Shown: one piece after another, positions 32,645 to 41,433 of the stretch
Layout of the letters: each line of letters begins with the position of its first letter
Numbering within the stretch: the stretch's first letter is position 1
NCBI RefSeq assembly: GCF_004365705.1
Contig: NZ_SOBN01000001.1
Coordinates: forward strand, 2,838,001 to 2,902,000
Length of the DNA stretch: 64,000 nt
Direction of reading: 5' to 3'
From: Streptomyces sp. 846.5
GTDB lineage: Bacteria > Actinomycetota > Actinomycetes > Streptomycetales > Streptomycetaceae
Translations under genes and position numbers: made by a program
The notes under the pieces: generated by a model
What the model was told of the DNA's origin: nothing
The model's input: only the letters and a program-made list of their open reading frames with translations
The model's database searches: none

Positions 32645-34036
32645 TCAGCCGATATCGAGGCGCAGCAGATCTTCCTCCGTCTCACGGCGGACGATCACCC
32701 GGGCCCGACCGTCGGCCACGGCCACCACCGGCGGCTTGAGGGCGTGGTTGTAGTTGCTAGCCATGGAGCGGCAGTAGGCGCCGGTGGCCGGCACCGCGAT
32801 CAGGTCGCCGGGGGCCAGGTCGGCGGGCAGGAAGGCGTCCCGGACGATGATGTCGCCCGACTCGCAGTGCTTGCCGACCACCCGGCTGAGCATTGGCTCG
32901 GCGCTGGAGGCGCGGGAGACCAGGGCGACGCTGTACTCGGCGTCGTAGAGGGCGGTGCGGATGTTGTCCGACATGCCGCCGTCGACGCTGACATAGGTGC
33001 GCAGGCCTTCGAGCGGCTTGACCGTGCCGACCTCGTACAGGGTGAACGCGGTGGGGCCGACGATGGCGCGGCCGGGCTCGACCGAGATACGCGGCGGCGT
33101 GAGATCCGCCGCGGCGCACTCGCGCCGGACGATCTCGGTGAGCGCCGCGGCGATGGTGGCGGGCTCGCTGGGGTCGTCCTCGCTGGTGTAGGCGATGCCG
33201 AGGCCGCCGCCGAGGTCGATCTCGGGGAGCTCGACGCCGTGCTCCGCCTTGATCTCGGCCAGCAGGCCGACCACCCGGCGGGCGGCGACCTCGAAGCCGG
33301 CGGTGTCGAAGATCTGCGAACCGATGTGCGAGTGGATGCCGCGGAGCTCCAGGCCGTCCAGGGTCAGCGCGCGGCGGACCGCCTCGGCGGCGTGGCCGCC
33401 GGGGAGGGAGAGGCCGAACTTCTGGTCCTCGTGGGCGGTGGCGATGAACTCATGGGTGTGCGCCTCGACGCCGACGGTGACCCGGATCAGGATCTGCTGG
33501 CGCACCCCCTGCTGCTGTGCGATCCAGGAGAGCCGGACCAGCTCGTCGTAGGAGTCCACCACGATGTGGCCGACCCCGGACTTCACCGCGTACTCCAGCT
33601 CGGCCTTGGACTTGTTGTTGCCGTGGAAGGCGATGCGCTCGGCCGGCATTCCGGCAGACAGGGCCACGGTGAGCTCACCGCCACTGCACACGTCCACGTT
33701 CAGGCCCTCTTCGTGCAGCCAGCGGACCACGGCGCGGGAGAGGAACGCCTTGCCGGCGTAGTAGACGTCGGCGTCGGTGCCGAAGGCCTCGCGCCAGGCG
33801 CGGCAGCGGGCCCGGAAGTCCTGCTCGTCCATCAGATAGGCGGGGGTGCCGAACTCCTCGGCGAGTTCCTGGACGTCGATCCCGCCGACGGTGACCGAGC
33901 CGCTGTCGGTGCGGCGCACCGTGGCGGACCAGACCTTGGGGTCGAGCAGGTTCAGGTCGGCCGGGGGCGCGGTGAAGTGACCCTCCGGCATGACGTCCCC
34001 GTGGCGCGGGCCGGCGGGGTGGGCGGAGCGGCTCAT
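32645..34036 (-). CDS. lysA: Diaminopimelate decarboxylase
   Basis: The last step of lysine synthesis, consuming the wall precursor meso-DAP. A fold-type III PLP enzyme of 463 residues with PLP lysine in [15 protein letters not shown], His in IAFHGNNK, the GGGLGIAY phosphate loop, EPGRAIVG, and the C-terminal Cys-containing [17 protein letters not shown] 34036 ([10 protein letters not shown]) gives the usual streptomycete N-terminus. Lies between argS (88-nt gap with hairpin) and hom (132-nt gap). Confidence 0.96.
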   Translation of the reverse strand: MSRSAHPAGPRHGDVMPEGHFTAPPADLNLLDPKVWSATVRRTDSGSVTVGGIDVQELAEEFGTPAYLMDEQDFRARCRAWREAFGTDADVYYAGKAFLSRAVVRWLHEEGLNVDVCSGGELTVALSAGMPAERIAFHGNNKSKAELEYAVKSGVGHIVVDSYDELVRLSWIAQQQGVRQQILIRVTVGVEAHTHEFIATAHEDQKFGLSLPGGHAAEAVRRALTLDGLELRGIHSHIGSQIFDTAGFEVAARRVVGLLAEIKAEHGVELPEIDLGGGLGIAYTSEDDPSEPATIAAALTEIVRRECAAADLTPPRISVEPGRAIVGPTAFTLYEVGTVKPLEGLRTYVSVDGGMSDNIRTALYDAEYSVALVSRASSAEPMLSRVVGKHCESGDIIVRDAFLPADLAPGDLIAVPATGAYCRSMASNYNHALKPPVVAVADGRARVIVRRETEEDLLRLDIG

Positions 34037-34086
34037 GTCTTCGTGTCTCCGAGTCCGGGTAACCGGGTTTCCGGGTGAGATGTGGC

Positions 34087-34116
34087 GAGGGGCGCGGGAT
34101 TCTCCCCGCGCCCCTC
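34087..34116 (-). terminator. Hairpin in the argS-lysA gap
   Basis: A 12-bp perfect stem (GAGGGGCGCGGG and its complement) around a 6-nt loop, 7 nt after the argS stop. Its sequence resembles the core of the palindromic repeat family but lacks the GAACTGC portion. Terminator or 3'-stabilising role inferred. Confidence 0.65.
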
Positions 34117-34123
34117 CCCTCAC

Positions 34124-35785
34124 TCACATGCGTTCGGGGGCTGAGACGCCCAGCAGGGTCAGGCCGTTGGCGATCACCGTTCGGGTGGCCTCCACCAGCC
34201 AGAGGCGGGCGCGGTTCAGGTCGGTGACCTCGTCGTCACCGAAGGGCAGGACCCGGCACTGGTCGTTGAACCGGTGGTAGGACCCGGCCAACCCCTCCAG
34301 GTAGCGGGCGACGTGGTGCGGCTGGCGGAACTCGCCCGCCTTGGCCACGATCCGCGGGAACTCGGCCAGCTGGCCGAGGAGTTCCTTCTCGGCCTCGTGG
34401 ACCAGCAGTTCCGGTTTGAAGCCCTCGGCCGGTCCCTTGTCGAAGCCGAGCCCGGCGGCGTTGCGCTCGATCGAGCACATCCGGGAGTGCGCGTACTGCA
34501 CGTAGTACACGTGGTTCTCGTTCGAGGTGCTGGTGAGCACGTCGATGTCGAGGGTGATGGTGGAGTCGGAGGGCGAGCGCGACAGCGTGTAGCGCGCGGC
34601 GTCCACACCGATCCACTCGACGACGTCGTCGATGGTGATGATGTTGCCCGCACGCTTGGACATGCGGACCTCCTGGCCGTCCTTCAACATCTTCACGAAC
34701 TGTCCGATGAGGACCTCGATGTTGACGTTCGGGTCGTCACCCGCGCAGGCGGCGATGGCCTTGAGACGGTTGACGTAGCCGTGGTGGTCGGCGCCCAGCA
34801 TGTAGACGTTGACGTCGAAGCCACGGTCGCGCTTGCTGAGGTAGTACGCCGAGTCGGAGGCGAAGTAGGTGGTCTCGCCGTCCGCCTTGATCAGGACGCG
34901 GTCCTTGTCGTCGCCGAAGTCGGTGGTGCGCAGCCAGGTCGCACCGTCCAGCTCGAAGACATGGCCCTGCTCGCGCAGCCGCTCCACGGCCTTCTCGACG
35001 GCGCCGGAGTCGTGCAGCGACTTCTCGGAGAACCAGACGTCGAAGTGGACGCCGAACTCCACCATCGAGCGTTGGATCTCGGCGACCATCAGCCGCAGGC
35101 CCTCGGAGCGGAACCGCTCCAACTGCTCGTCCTCGGGGAGGTAGAGGATGCCGGGGTTGACGGCGACGATGCTTGCGGCGATGTCGTTGATGTACTCCCC
35201 GACATAGCCGTCCTCGGGGACCGGCCGGTTGTTGGCCGCGGCCAGCAGCGAGCCGCCGAACTTGGAGATCTGCACGCCGGCGTCGTTGATGTAGTACTCG
35301 GTGCTGACCTCGGCGCCGGAGGCCCGGAGCACCCGGCCCAGCGAGTCGCCGAGGGCGGCCCAGCGGACACCGCCGATATGGATCGGCCCGGTGGGGTTCG
35401 CCGACACGAACTCCAGGTTGATCCGGCGGCCCGCGAAGGAGTCGTTGTGGCCGTAGTCGGCGCCGGCCGCGACGATGACACGCGCCAGCTCCCCCTGGGT
35501 GGCAGCGTCCAGGGTGATGTTCATAAAGCCGGGCCCGGCGATGTCGACCTTGGCGACCCCGGGCAGCGTTCGCAGGCGTGCGGCGACCAGCTCGGCCACC
35601 TGGCGCGGCAGCTGTCCGGCCGCCTTCGCCAGTTGGAGGGCCACATTGGTGGCGTAGTCGCCGTGGTCCCTGTTCTTGGGCCGCTCGACGGTCACCGTTT
35701 CGGGCACGGCGACGGCCAGCTCGCCCGCCTCAACGGCGGCACGAACCGCGGACTGGACTGCCTGGGAAAGCTCTGCGGGTGTCAC
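34124..35785 (-). CDS. argS: Arginyl-tRNA synthetase
   Basis: A class I synthetase of 553 residues. The N-terminal additional domain starts TPAELSQAVQ. The HIGH-type motif is ANPTGPIHIGGVRW and the KMSKS-type motif is VRMSKRAGN. A DALR-type anticodon-binding domain ends the protein. GTG 35785 is the best start: the homologous region begins there and a -10 box lies 7 nt upstream, so the message is probably leaderless. An ATG at 35824 opens the same frame but would add 13 unrelated residues. It is close to a tRNA-Arg gene. Confidence 0.94.
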   Translation of the reverse strand: MTPAELSQAVQSAVRAAVEAGELAVAVPETVTVERPKNRDHGDYATNVALQLAKAAGQLPRQVAELVAARLRTLPGVAKVDIAGPGFMNITLDAATQGELARVIVAAGADYGHNDSFAGRRINLEFVSANPTGPIHIGGVRWAALGDSLGRVLRASGAEVSTEYYINDAGVQISKFGGSLLAAANNRPVPEDGYVGEYINDIAASIVAVNPGILYLPEDEQLERFRSEGLRLMVAEIQRSMVEFGVHFDVWFSEKSLHDSGAVEKAVERLREQGHVFELDGATWLRTTDFGDDKDRVLIKADGETTYFASDSAYYLSKRDRGFDVNVYMLGADHHGYVNRLKAIAACAGDDPNVNIEVLIGQFVKMLKDGQEVRMSKRAGNIITIDDVVEWIGVDAARYTLSRSPSDSTITLDIDVLTSTSNENHVYYVQYAHSRMCSIERNAAGLGFDKGPAEGFKPELLVHEAEKELLGQLAEFPRIVAKAGEFRQPHHVARYLEGLAGSYHRFNDQCRVLPFGDDEVTDLNRARLWLVEATRTVIANGLTLLGVSAPERM

Positions 35786-35792
35786 AGGGGCA

Positions 35793-35798
35793 AGCCTA
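35793..35798 (-). promoter_or_regulatory. Candidate -10 box of argS (leaderless)
   Basis: On the minus strand TAGGCT lies 7 nt before the GTG start of argS, matching the streptomycete -10 pattern TAGNNT. No ribosome binding site lies between. Transcription would begin at or near the GTG. The -35 region is poor. Confidence 0.45.
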
Positions 35799-35851
35799 GG
35801 CGAGAAGGGCCCGTCCTCCTTCATCGGTTCTGGCTGGCGAGACGAAAATGT

Positions 35852-36268
35852 TCACTCTGAGCGAAATGCGGTCCGCGCCTCGGAGAGCCGCCGCACCAGG
35901 GCGATCAGCTCCATCGGCTCGAAGGGCTTCCCCAGGTAGGCGTCCACCCCGACGGACTCCCCCCGCTCAAGATCCAGCTGGGTGCAGGCACTGACGATCG
36001 CGATCGGCAGCCCGCTCGTCAGCGGATCGGCCCGCAACCGAGCCGCCGTCCGCAGCCCGTCCAGCCGGGGCATGACGACATCGAGGGTGATGACATCGGG
36101 CTGGACCGCATGAACGATGTCCAGACACTCGGCACCGTCGGCCGCGGTCACGACCTCGAACCCCTCTAGTTCGAGATTGACCCTGATCAGATGACGGATC
36201 ACCTCGCTGTCATCCACCACGAGGACCCGTCCCGACGAACCGGACACATCACTCAGGGTAGGCGGCAA
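35852..36268 (-). CDS. Stand-alone response-regulator receiver protein
   Basis: A 138-residue CheY-like receiver with no output domain. The acidic pair is in VLVVDDSEVI, the phosphorylated Asp in VITLDVVMPRLDG, the switch Ser in AIVSACT, and the Lys in YLGKPFEP, so it should be competent for phosphotransfer. The start is a TTG at 36268 with GGGGAG 5 nt upstream; a GTG 7 codons in is an alternative. No histidine kinase is nearby. Single-domain regulators of this kind act by protein interaction. Confidence 0.85.
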   Translation of the reverse strand: MPPTLSDVSGSSGRVLVVDDSEVIRHLIRVNLELEGFEVVTAADGAECLDIVHAVQPDVITLDVVMPRLDGLRTAARLRADPLTSGLPIAIVSACTQLDLERGESVGVDAYLGKPFEPMELIALVRRLSEARTAFRSE

Positions 36269-36429
36269 GGTGACTCCCCGTCCCCGCTTTCCCGCATCCC
36301 ACCCTCACGGCCCACCCCGACAGCACCGCCACCGGGCACGCCCCACCCCGCCCCGACGTCACAACCGGAAAACCTGTGCACGAGCACCTGGGCCGGGCTG
36401 GTAATGTTCTGCACGTCGCAAGACAGTGC

Positions 36430-36501
36430 GCCCCCGTAGCTCAGGGGATAGAGCACCGCCCTCCGGAGGCGGGTGCGTAGGTTCGAATCCTACCGGGGGC
36501 A
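36430..36501 (+). tRNA. tRNA-Arg (anticodon CCG)
   Basis: A full cloverleaf can be folded. The acceptor stem GCCCCCG pairs with CGGGGGC (discriminator A). The D-arm is GCTC/GAGC, the anticodon stem CCGCC/GGCGG with loop CTCCGGA (anticodon CCG), and the T-arm GTAGG/CCTAC with loop TTCGAAT. CCA is not encoded. A TAATGT sequence at 36402-36407 may be the -10 box. The gene marks the boundary between core synteny and accessory DNA, and its 3' end is the likely attachment site. Confidence 0.95.
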
Positions 36502-36763
36502 CTCAGCAGATGGGACTGGATGAAACCGGTTCCACCGGCTGCGGTGCCGTGTTGGCGGCTTTTGTGTGCGAGTTTCGTGTCGAGACACGGCTTGTTCTGT
36601 GATTTCCCTGTGGCGAGCGCGCCTGGCATCTGGATTTCGGTGCGGCGGTCGCTGATTCCTCGGCTATGGGCAATGTCCCTAGCGATTTCGTTCATTCTTT
36701 CGATGTATTCGCCCCTGGCGGTGACGTGGATGCGCAGTTCCTCTGTGCGCCGGGGCCCGGCCC
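36502..36763. other. Non-coding DNA directly behind the tRNA, probable element junction
   Basis: 262 nt with lower codon-position bias than either flank. A minus-strand open frame running out of the tRNA contains a helical stretch (EYIERMNEIARDIAHSRG) that could be the worn end of a mobile-element protein, but I cannot identify it. No integrase is present. This is where an attachment site would lie, yet no second copy of the tRNA 3' end was found elsewhere in the window by eye. Confidence 0.35.
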
Positions 36764-37135
36764 GTGTCCCAGCCCGCGCCGCAGCCGGCACCCGCGGCCG
36801 GGCTGGCCCCGCACGCGGGCAGCGGTCCCGCCCCGAGCCCGGGTCCTTCGTCCAGCGTCGGCTCGGGTGTGCCGTCGGCGCCGTCGCCCTCGCCGGGGCT
36901 GCCGCCGGATCCGCACTACACCCCGCCCGCACCCCCGCCGGGCGGCGGGCTCGCGCCGCCCGGCTGATCCGGCGCCGATCGGTGGCCTGAGCATCTTCGA
37001 CATCCCCGGCCAGGTCAGGGCGGCGATCGCGGGGTTCCTGGCGGACCTGCTGAAGCCGCTGATCACGCCGGTGATGAACGCGCTGACGCGGATGCTGCTG
37101 TCCGCCCCGGACGTGACGCAGATCCGCCTCTCCGC
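36764..37135 (+). pseudogene. Frameshifted and truncated remnant, TrbL/VirB6-like conjugal transfer protein
   Basis: A Pro/Ser/Gly-rich stretch (GTG 36764, ending PPAPPPGGGLAPPG at a stop near 36967) runs, after a frameshift, into a segment reading SIFDIPGQVRAAIAGFLADL and on through a hydrophobic helix to SAPDVTQ at about 37130. It then degenerates. This is how the N-terminal part of actinobacterial conjugative-element membrane proteins looks as I recall them. The rest of the gene is missing. The identity is a judgement from pattern, not alignment. Confidence 0.4.
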
Positions 37136-37250
37136 GCAGGGTCCACCCTCATGTCCCACGGAAGCGCCGCAGTCGCACCGTTGCCCAACTCCCGCACCAC
37201 AGAGCAGAATCATCGGGATCAGACCTGTCAGCTGATCCTCGGGGGCGTAA

Positions 37251-39095
37251 GTGCCGGTCATCGGGCACGTACTGGCACGCACCGGCGCACACCGTCGTTG
37301 GATCTTATGGGTCCTCGCCGTAGCCGTAACCGCCGCAGTGTCGGTGCCCGAGTCGTCCAGCAGCGACCGCATCATCGGCTCGGCGCAGTTCAGCGTGGCG
37401 TTCTTCGCCACCATCCTGACCGGTGAGGCAGTGATCTTCGCGATCACCTTCTCCGCCTCCAGTTCCTGGCCCTCGATGCGCGAGATCGACGAGCACATCG
37501 CCTTCCGAGAATGGGTCGTCATCGGCTGGCTCGGTGCCACTCTGCTGGGCGTGGGCCTGCTGGTGCCGCAGATCGCCTGCGCCACCGCGGGAGCCGTCCT
37601 GTTCCTGCTGGCCGACCTGCTGGGGCTGTTCTCCTTCGTCCGTCTGTTCAACCTGGCCGGCGTCACCGGACGCCGACGCCTCCTGCGCCGCACCCTGGAA
37701 CAGCGCCTGGAAGCACTCGGCGGAACCCTCTCCACCGCCCGCGCCCGCCAGGCCGAGGACCCCGTGCTGGCCGGCTACACCCGCGAACTGGACGGCGCCA
37801 TGGCCGCGGGTGACGGCAATAGTGTGCGCGACCGCGTCGCCGAACTGACCGGTACGCGCCCCAGCGCCCACGGGGCCGAGGCCCGGGCCGCGCTGCACCT
37901 GGAAGTCCTCTACCGGCTGTGCCGCACCGCCCTGGCCGGGACCCTGGACAGCGTCGTCGCCGCCCGCTGCGCCCAGGACCTGATCGACTCCCTGCGCCGA
38001 CAGATCGACGCAGCCCGGCCCGGACCCCCACCCGCGGCGGGGCGGACCCCGCGAGGCCAGATCCCGCCGGGGCTGGCTCCGGACCGGGCCGCCGCGCTGG
38101 CCGGGCAGCTGTGCCGCTACCTGGCCTGGCTCGCCTCCACGGCACTGACCCTGTCGGTGCGTCAGGTCGCCCCGCCCACGGCCGCCCGCGAACTGGTCGC
38201 CCTAGCGGTGCGCGCCCGCGACGTGCTGCTGCTGACCCTGGACCCCGACCCGGTCACCATCACCAGCAGCCGCGACCTGGGCACCACCCTGGCAGGACCG
38301 CTGGGCGTGATCGTCTGGCTGCGCCAGTTCGTCGAATTCCACGGCTCGGCCCAGGCCGCCGCCTTCTACCCGACTTTCGAGGTCCTGACCGGCACCAAGT
38401 TCCAGGGCAACTACTGGGACGGCGCCTCCATCCTCACCGAACTGCGCGACGCCCTCTACGGACCGGCCGCCCGGGCAGCCACGCCCGAGGCCGAGCGCTC
38501 CCGAGCCGCGTTCGGCGCGGTAGAGGACTTCGACCGGCTGTGGATCTGGTTGTCGGTCGCAGCCCTGGCCACCCTGCGCGACACCCGCGCCGCCCACCCG
38601 CCGGAACTCATCCGCCCCGAGTTCAACCCCGACCGCCGCCTGCTTCGCGCCTACTTGCGATCCTTCGCCTCCCACCGCCCATTCACCACCGCCCAAGACG
38701 CGCACACCGCCCTGCTCACAGCCCTGGCCCGGGCCGAGCCGCCATCCGGGCTGTGGAGCCGCTCCACCGCCCTGCTGAACGACTGCTACTACCCAGTCGC
38801 CCTGCCGGTCATCGAACCGCAGCAGCGCATCGCCGCCACGATCCTCGCCATCGCCTGCCGCCTCGCGCCACTCCACCCTGGCGGGGACGAGCAGGAACTG
38901 CGCACCTTCCTGGGCGACTTGCCCACCGCAGTCCTCGGCGCCGTGCACCGCTTGGTCCAGCGCAGCCTGCCAGCCCCCGCGGCAGCCACCGGATCCGGAC
39001 CCGTCGACGACATCGTCCAGCGCCTGACTATCCTCCACCTGCCCGCCACTACAATCACCGGACCCGCCACCGTCCCCTCCGCGAGGACGCCATGA
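37251..39095 (+). CDS. Membrane protein of unknown function, first gene of a three-gene operon
   Basis: A 614-residue protein. The N-terminal 150 residues hold about four membrane helices (RWILWVLAVAVTAAVSV, FSVAFFATILTGEAVIFAITF, VVIGWLGATLLGVGLLVPQIA, AGAVLFLLADLLGLFSFV). The remaining 460 residues are a soluble, mostly helical cytoplasmic domain with many Ala/Arg/Leu and no motif I recognise. GTG 37251 follows GGGGGCG. The stop overlaps the next ATG by 4 nt. A membrane sensor or anchoring role is only a guess. Confidence 0.6.
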   Translation: MPVIGHVLARTGAHRRWILWVLAVAVTAAVSVPESSSSDRIIGSAQFSVAFFATILTGEAVIFAITFSASSSWPSMREIDEHIAFREWVVIGWLGATLLGVGLLVPQIACATAGAVLFLLADLLGLFSFVRLFNLAGVTGRRRLLRRTLEQRLEALGGTLSTARARQAEDPVLAGYTRELDGAMAAGDGNSVRDRVAELTGTRPSAHGAEARAALHLEVLYRLCRTALAGTLDSVVAARCAQDLIDSLRRQIDAARPGPPPAAGRTPRGQIPPGLAPDRAAALAGQLCRYLAWLASTALTLSVRQVAPPTAARELVALAVRARDVLLLTLDPDPVTITSSRDLGTTLAGPLGVIVWLRQFVEFHGSAQAAAFYPTFEVLTGTKFQGNYWDGASILTELRDALYGPAARAATPEAERSRAAFGAVEDFDRLWIWLSVAALATLRDTRAAHPPELIRPEFNPDRRLLRAYLRSFASHRPFTTAQDAHTALLTALARAEPPSGLWSRSTALLNDCYYPVALPVIEPQQRIAATILAIACRLAPLHPGGDEQELRTFLGDLPTAVLGAVHRLVQRSLPAPAAATGSGPVDDIVQRLTILHLPATTITGPATVPSARTP

Positions 39096-39625
39096 CCACT
39101 GTCGACGCAGCCCACTGGCAGCGCGCCCTCAACCGGCTGAACACTCCCAACGCCCGGCGACTGCTCGTGGTTCAGTGCTCGCTGGACTGGCTCACCCCCG
39201 CGCTCCACGACCTGCGCGAGCGAACCGATCAGGCATTGGTCGACGCCTGCACCCGCAACCGCCGACTGCGCGTGGACCGGCTCGTCCTACACAACCTCCC
39301 CGTCGGCGGCCCGGTCGCGGCCGGCGCACTGGCCGACCTCACCGCGGCCCACCGCGCCTGGATGTACCGTCTGACTGTCACCAAACTGCTGCTCCCCGAC
39401 CCCGAACGGCTACACGTCCACCGGCTGATCGTTCCGGGCAGCGACGCCCGCGCCGACGTCCAGGACCTGCTCGACCTGGAGCACGACGGGATCTGGGGAC
39501 ACCCGGCCCAGGTCCAGCCCGTGCTGCGGCTGCTGGCCGCAGGAAGGCGTACCACCCCGCTGACGGGGTATGACGTGGACCTTGACGGGCCGTTCGGAGA
39601 CGCGGACCCGTCCGTGTACTTCTAG
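39092..39625 (+). CDS. Hypothetical protein coupled to the membrane protein
   Basis: A 177-residue soluble protein (MTTVDAAHWQRALNRLNTPN) of unknown family, alternating helices and strands and ending in an acidic tail DVDLDGPFGDADPSVYF. Its ATG overlaps the upstream stop (ATGA) and a GAGGACG site precedes it, so it is made together with the membrane protein. Twelve nt later the deaminase gene begins. Confidence 0.6.
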   Translation: MTTVDAAHWQRALNRLNTPNARRLLVVQCSLDWLTPALHDLRERTDQALVDACTRNRRLRVDRLVLHNLPVGGPVAAGALADLTAAHRAWMYRLTVTKLLLPDPERLHVHRLIVPGSDARADVQDLLDLEHDGIWGHPAQVQPVLRLLAAGRRTTPLTGYDVDLDGPFGDADPSVYF

Positions 39626-39637
39626 AAAGGACCGGCC

Positions 39638-40150
39638 GTGCCCGACGCCGACACCACCCCCGAGGACCTGCGGTTCCTGCAGCGCGCCGTGGACATCTCC
39701 CGCCACGCGCTGCAGGACGAGGGCAACACCCCCTTCGGCGCCATCGTCGTCATCGCCGGCGAGATCGTCGGCGAGGGCACCAGCTCGGTGGTGGGCCTGC
39801 ACGACCCCACCGCGCACGCCGAGGTGATGGCCCTGCGCGCGGCCGGCACCCGACTGGGCAGGCACCTGTTCGAGGACGCGGTGATGTACGCCAGCAGCGA
39901 GCCGTGCCCCATGTGCCTGGTCGCCTCCTGCTACTGGGCCCGCATCCCGCGCCTGGTTTATGCCGCCACCAGCTACGACGTGGCCACCCACGGCTTCGAG
40001 GACTACCAGATCTACCGCGAGCTCACCCTGCCCGCCGACAAGCGCACCGTGAACGAGCTGGCCGTCGACGGACCGATCCGCGCCGACGCCGTCTCCGTCC
40101 TGAAGGAATGGTCCGACGCCCTGCCCGAACCCGTCGTCCCCAAGTACTGA
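39638..40150 (+). CDS. Nucleoside/nucleobase deaminase (CDA superfamily, guanine deaminase-like)
   Basis: A 170-residue zinc deaminase. The zinc site is complete: HAEVMALRAA near 66, with catalytic Glu, and SSEPCPMCLVASCYW near 88-102. It has the GNTPFGAIVV strand typical of the guanine deaminase/TadA branch. The C-terminal 50 residues (DYQIYRELTLPADKRTV) fit free-base deaminases better than tRNA editing enzymes. GTG 39638 has AAAGGA. It closes the operon begun at 37251. Confidence 0.82.
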   Translation: MPDADTTPEDLRFLQRAVDISRHALQDEGNTPFGAIVVIAGEIVGEGTSSVVGLHDPTAHAEVMALRAAGTRLGRHLFEDAVMYASSEPCPMCLVASCYWARIPRLVYAATSYDVATHGFEDYQIYRELTLPADKRTVNELAVDGPIRADAVSVLKEWSDALPEPVVPKY

Positions 40151-40189
40151 TCCAGCCCCAGGCAGGGATCCGACTCGATCACGGCCGGG

Positions 40190-40936
40190 TCAGGCCAGGT
40201 CGACGGCCGTGTCCACCACGGTGTTGTCCGCCCGCCGCACGATCGGCCGGGCCACCTCGACGACCCGCCCGTCGGCCGCAAGCATCCGCCGGGTCCAGCG
40301 CAGCACCGGCACTCCGGGGCCGATCCGGAGGACCTCAGCCTCCCGCTCGGTGGGCATCGCCGCAGTCAGAGACTCCTCGACCCGGACCACCGCGGTGCCC
40401 AGGGAGGCGAACTGCGCGATGGTGCCGCCGGGCCACGGCTCGTTGATCGGATCGGCGACGGGAGTCCCGGCGACATCGTCCCAGCGCAGGTAGCTGGTCG
40501 ACATCTGCACCGGCTGCCCGGCACTGTGGAACACGAAGTGACGGGCCAGCAACTCACTCCCCACGGGACAGCCGAAAAGGTCGGCGAGCCCAGCATCGGC
40601 CGGAACCTTCTCAAAGCGGGTCTGGATGTGCCGCTCGGTCCACTCCGCGCCCAGATCGCTGGGAGTCTCCGCACGGCGGTACCGCTCCGCGGTGACCCGG
40701 TGCACCGGCCGCAGCTCCCGCACCCGGTGCCCGGCCCGGGTCCGGGACTCGATCAGCCCCTCGTTGCGCAGCAGGCCCAGGGCGTTGCGGACGGTCGTCA
40801 GCGAGACGCCGTACTGCTGCTCCAGCTCGGGCAGCGTGGGGAGCTGACTGCCCGGCGGATAGCGGCCGTCCAGGATGCCCGCACGCAGTTCGGCGGCGAT
40901 GCGCGCGTACTCGGGCCGCTGCTCGTCCTGCGCCAC
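40190..40936 (-). CDS. GntR/HutC-family transcriptional regulator
   Basis: A 248-residue repressor. The N-terminal winged HTH is at about 5-75 (YARIAAELRAGILDG, LPTLPELEQQYGVSLTTVRNALGLLRNEGLIES) and the C-terminal ligand-binding UTRA domain is at about 95-240 (ELLARHFVFHSAGQPVQMSTSYL). GTG 40936 has AAAGGGG upstream. Such regulators are frequent on Streptomyces conjugative elements. It is convergent with the deaminase gene and divergent from the ATPase pair, and an inverted repeat in the divergent gap is the probable operator. Confidence 0.88.
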   Translation of the reverse strand: MAQDEQRPEYARIAAELRAGILDGRYPPGSQLPTLPELEQQYGVSLTTVRNALGLLRNEGLIESRTRAGHRVRELRPVHRVTAERYRRAETPSDLGAEWTERHIQTRFEKVPADAGLADLFGCPVGSELLARHFVFHSAGQPVQMSTSYLRWDDVAGTPVADPINEPWPGGTIAQFASLGTAVVRVEESLTAAMPTEREAEVLRIGPGVPVLRWTRRMLAADGRVVEVARPIVRRADNTVVDTAVDLA

Positions 40937-40969
40937 GAGGCGCCCCTTTCACCGCGTTGATCGTCGTTT

Positions 40970-41033
40970 CTGTACTCACGAATTGTGCCGTGTCGGTTGA
41001 CCCGCGCCAAGCATGCCGCCATTCTGAGTACAG
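40970..41033. promoter_or_regulatory. Probable GntR operator, inverted half-sites
   Basis: TCTGTACTCA (from 40969) and its exact reverse complement TGAGTACAGA (to 41034) are separated by 46 nt in the gap between the GntR gene and the ATPase gene. Both are close to the expected promoters, and looping or separate binding would control the two divergent units. A TTGACC at 40997-41002 may be a -35 element. Confidence 0.55.
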
Positions 41034-41064
41034 ATATAGCTTTCAATGCACTGAATGAGAGCTG

Positions 41065-41433
41065 GTGGCCATGCTGCCCGCGTCAGCACAAGCCTGGCAG
41101 GCGACCTTCCCCGGCACCCCCGAGCACGCCGCGACACTGCGCCGCTGGGCCCGGCAACGCCTCCACCCCTGGGCCGGCCCACGAGCCGCCGACGACGCCG
41201 TCCAACTCGCCCACCAGCTCTTCACCGCCGTCCTGACGACCCATCCGGACCGCATCACGGTCACCCTCGCCCGCAGCACCACCCGGATCCGCATCACCGC
41301 CGCCGGCCCGTCACCGCTGCCACCCCGTGCCCGCGCCGACTGGGGCATCACCCGTGCCCTGGCCACCGCCCACGGCCGGGGACCGCGCAGCGCCTGGGCC
41401 GAACTCGCCACCGAACCAAGGGAGCACCGATGA
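41065..41433 (+). CDS. Small protein paired with an ATPase, degenerate GHKL-like
   Basis: A 122-residue protein (GTG 41065 or ATG 41071). The pattern of helix (AADDAVQLAHQLFTAVL), strand (DRITVTLARSTTRIRITAAG) and late glycine-containing helix (WGITRALATAHG) resembles a GHKL/HATPase fold, but the N-box Asn and acidic G1 box are missing. Its stop overlaps the next start by 4 nt (ATGA). It may be a non-catalytic partner of the downstream ATPase. Confidence 0.5.
   Translation: MAMLPASAQAWQATFPGTPEHAATLRRWARQRLHPWAGPRAADDAVQLAHQLFTAVLTTHPDRITVTLARSTTRIRITAAGPSPLPPRARADWGITRALATAHGRGPRSAWAELATEPREHR

Noticed and set aside
36441..36932. A minus-strand frame running through the tRNA and ending in SAPGRIRTYAPASGG
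   Set aside because: The C-terminal part is simply the tRNA gene translated backwards. The helical part (EYIERMNEIARD) might be a fossil, but I could not tie it to any family.
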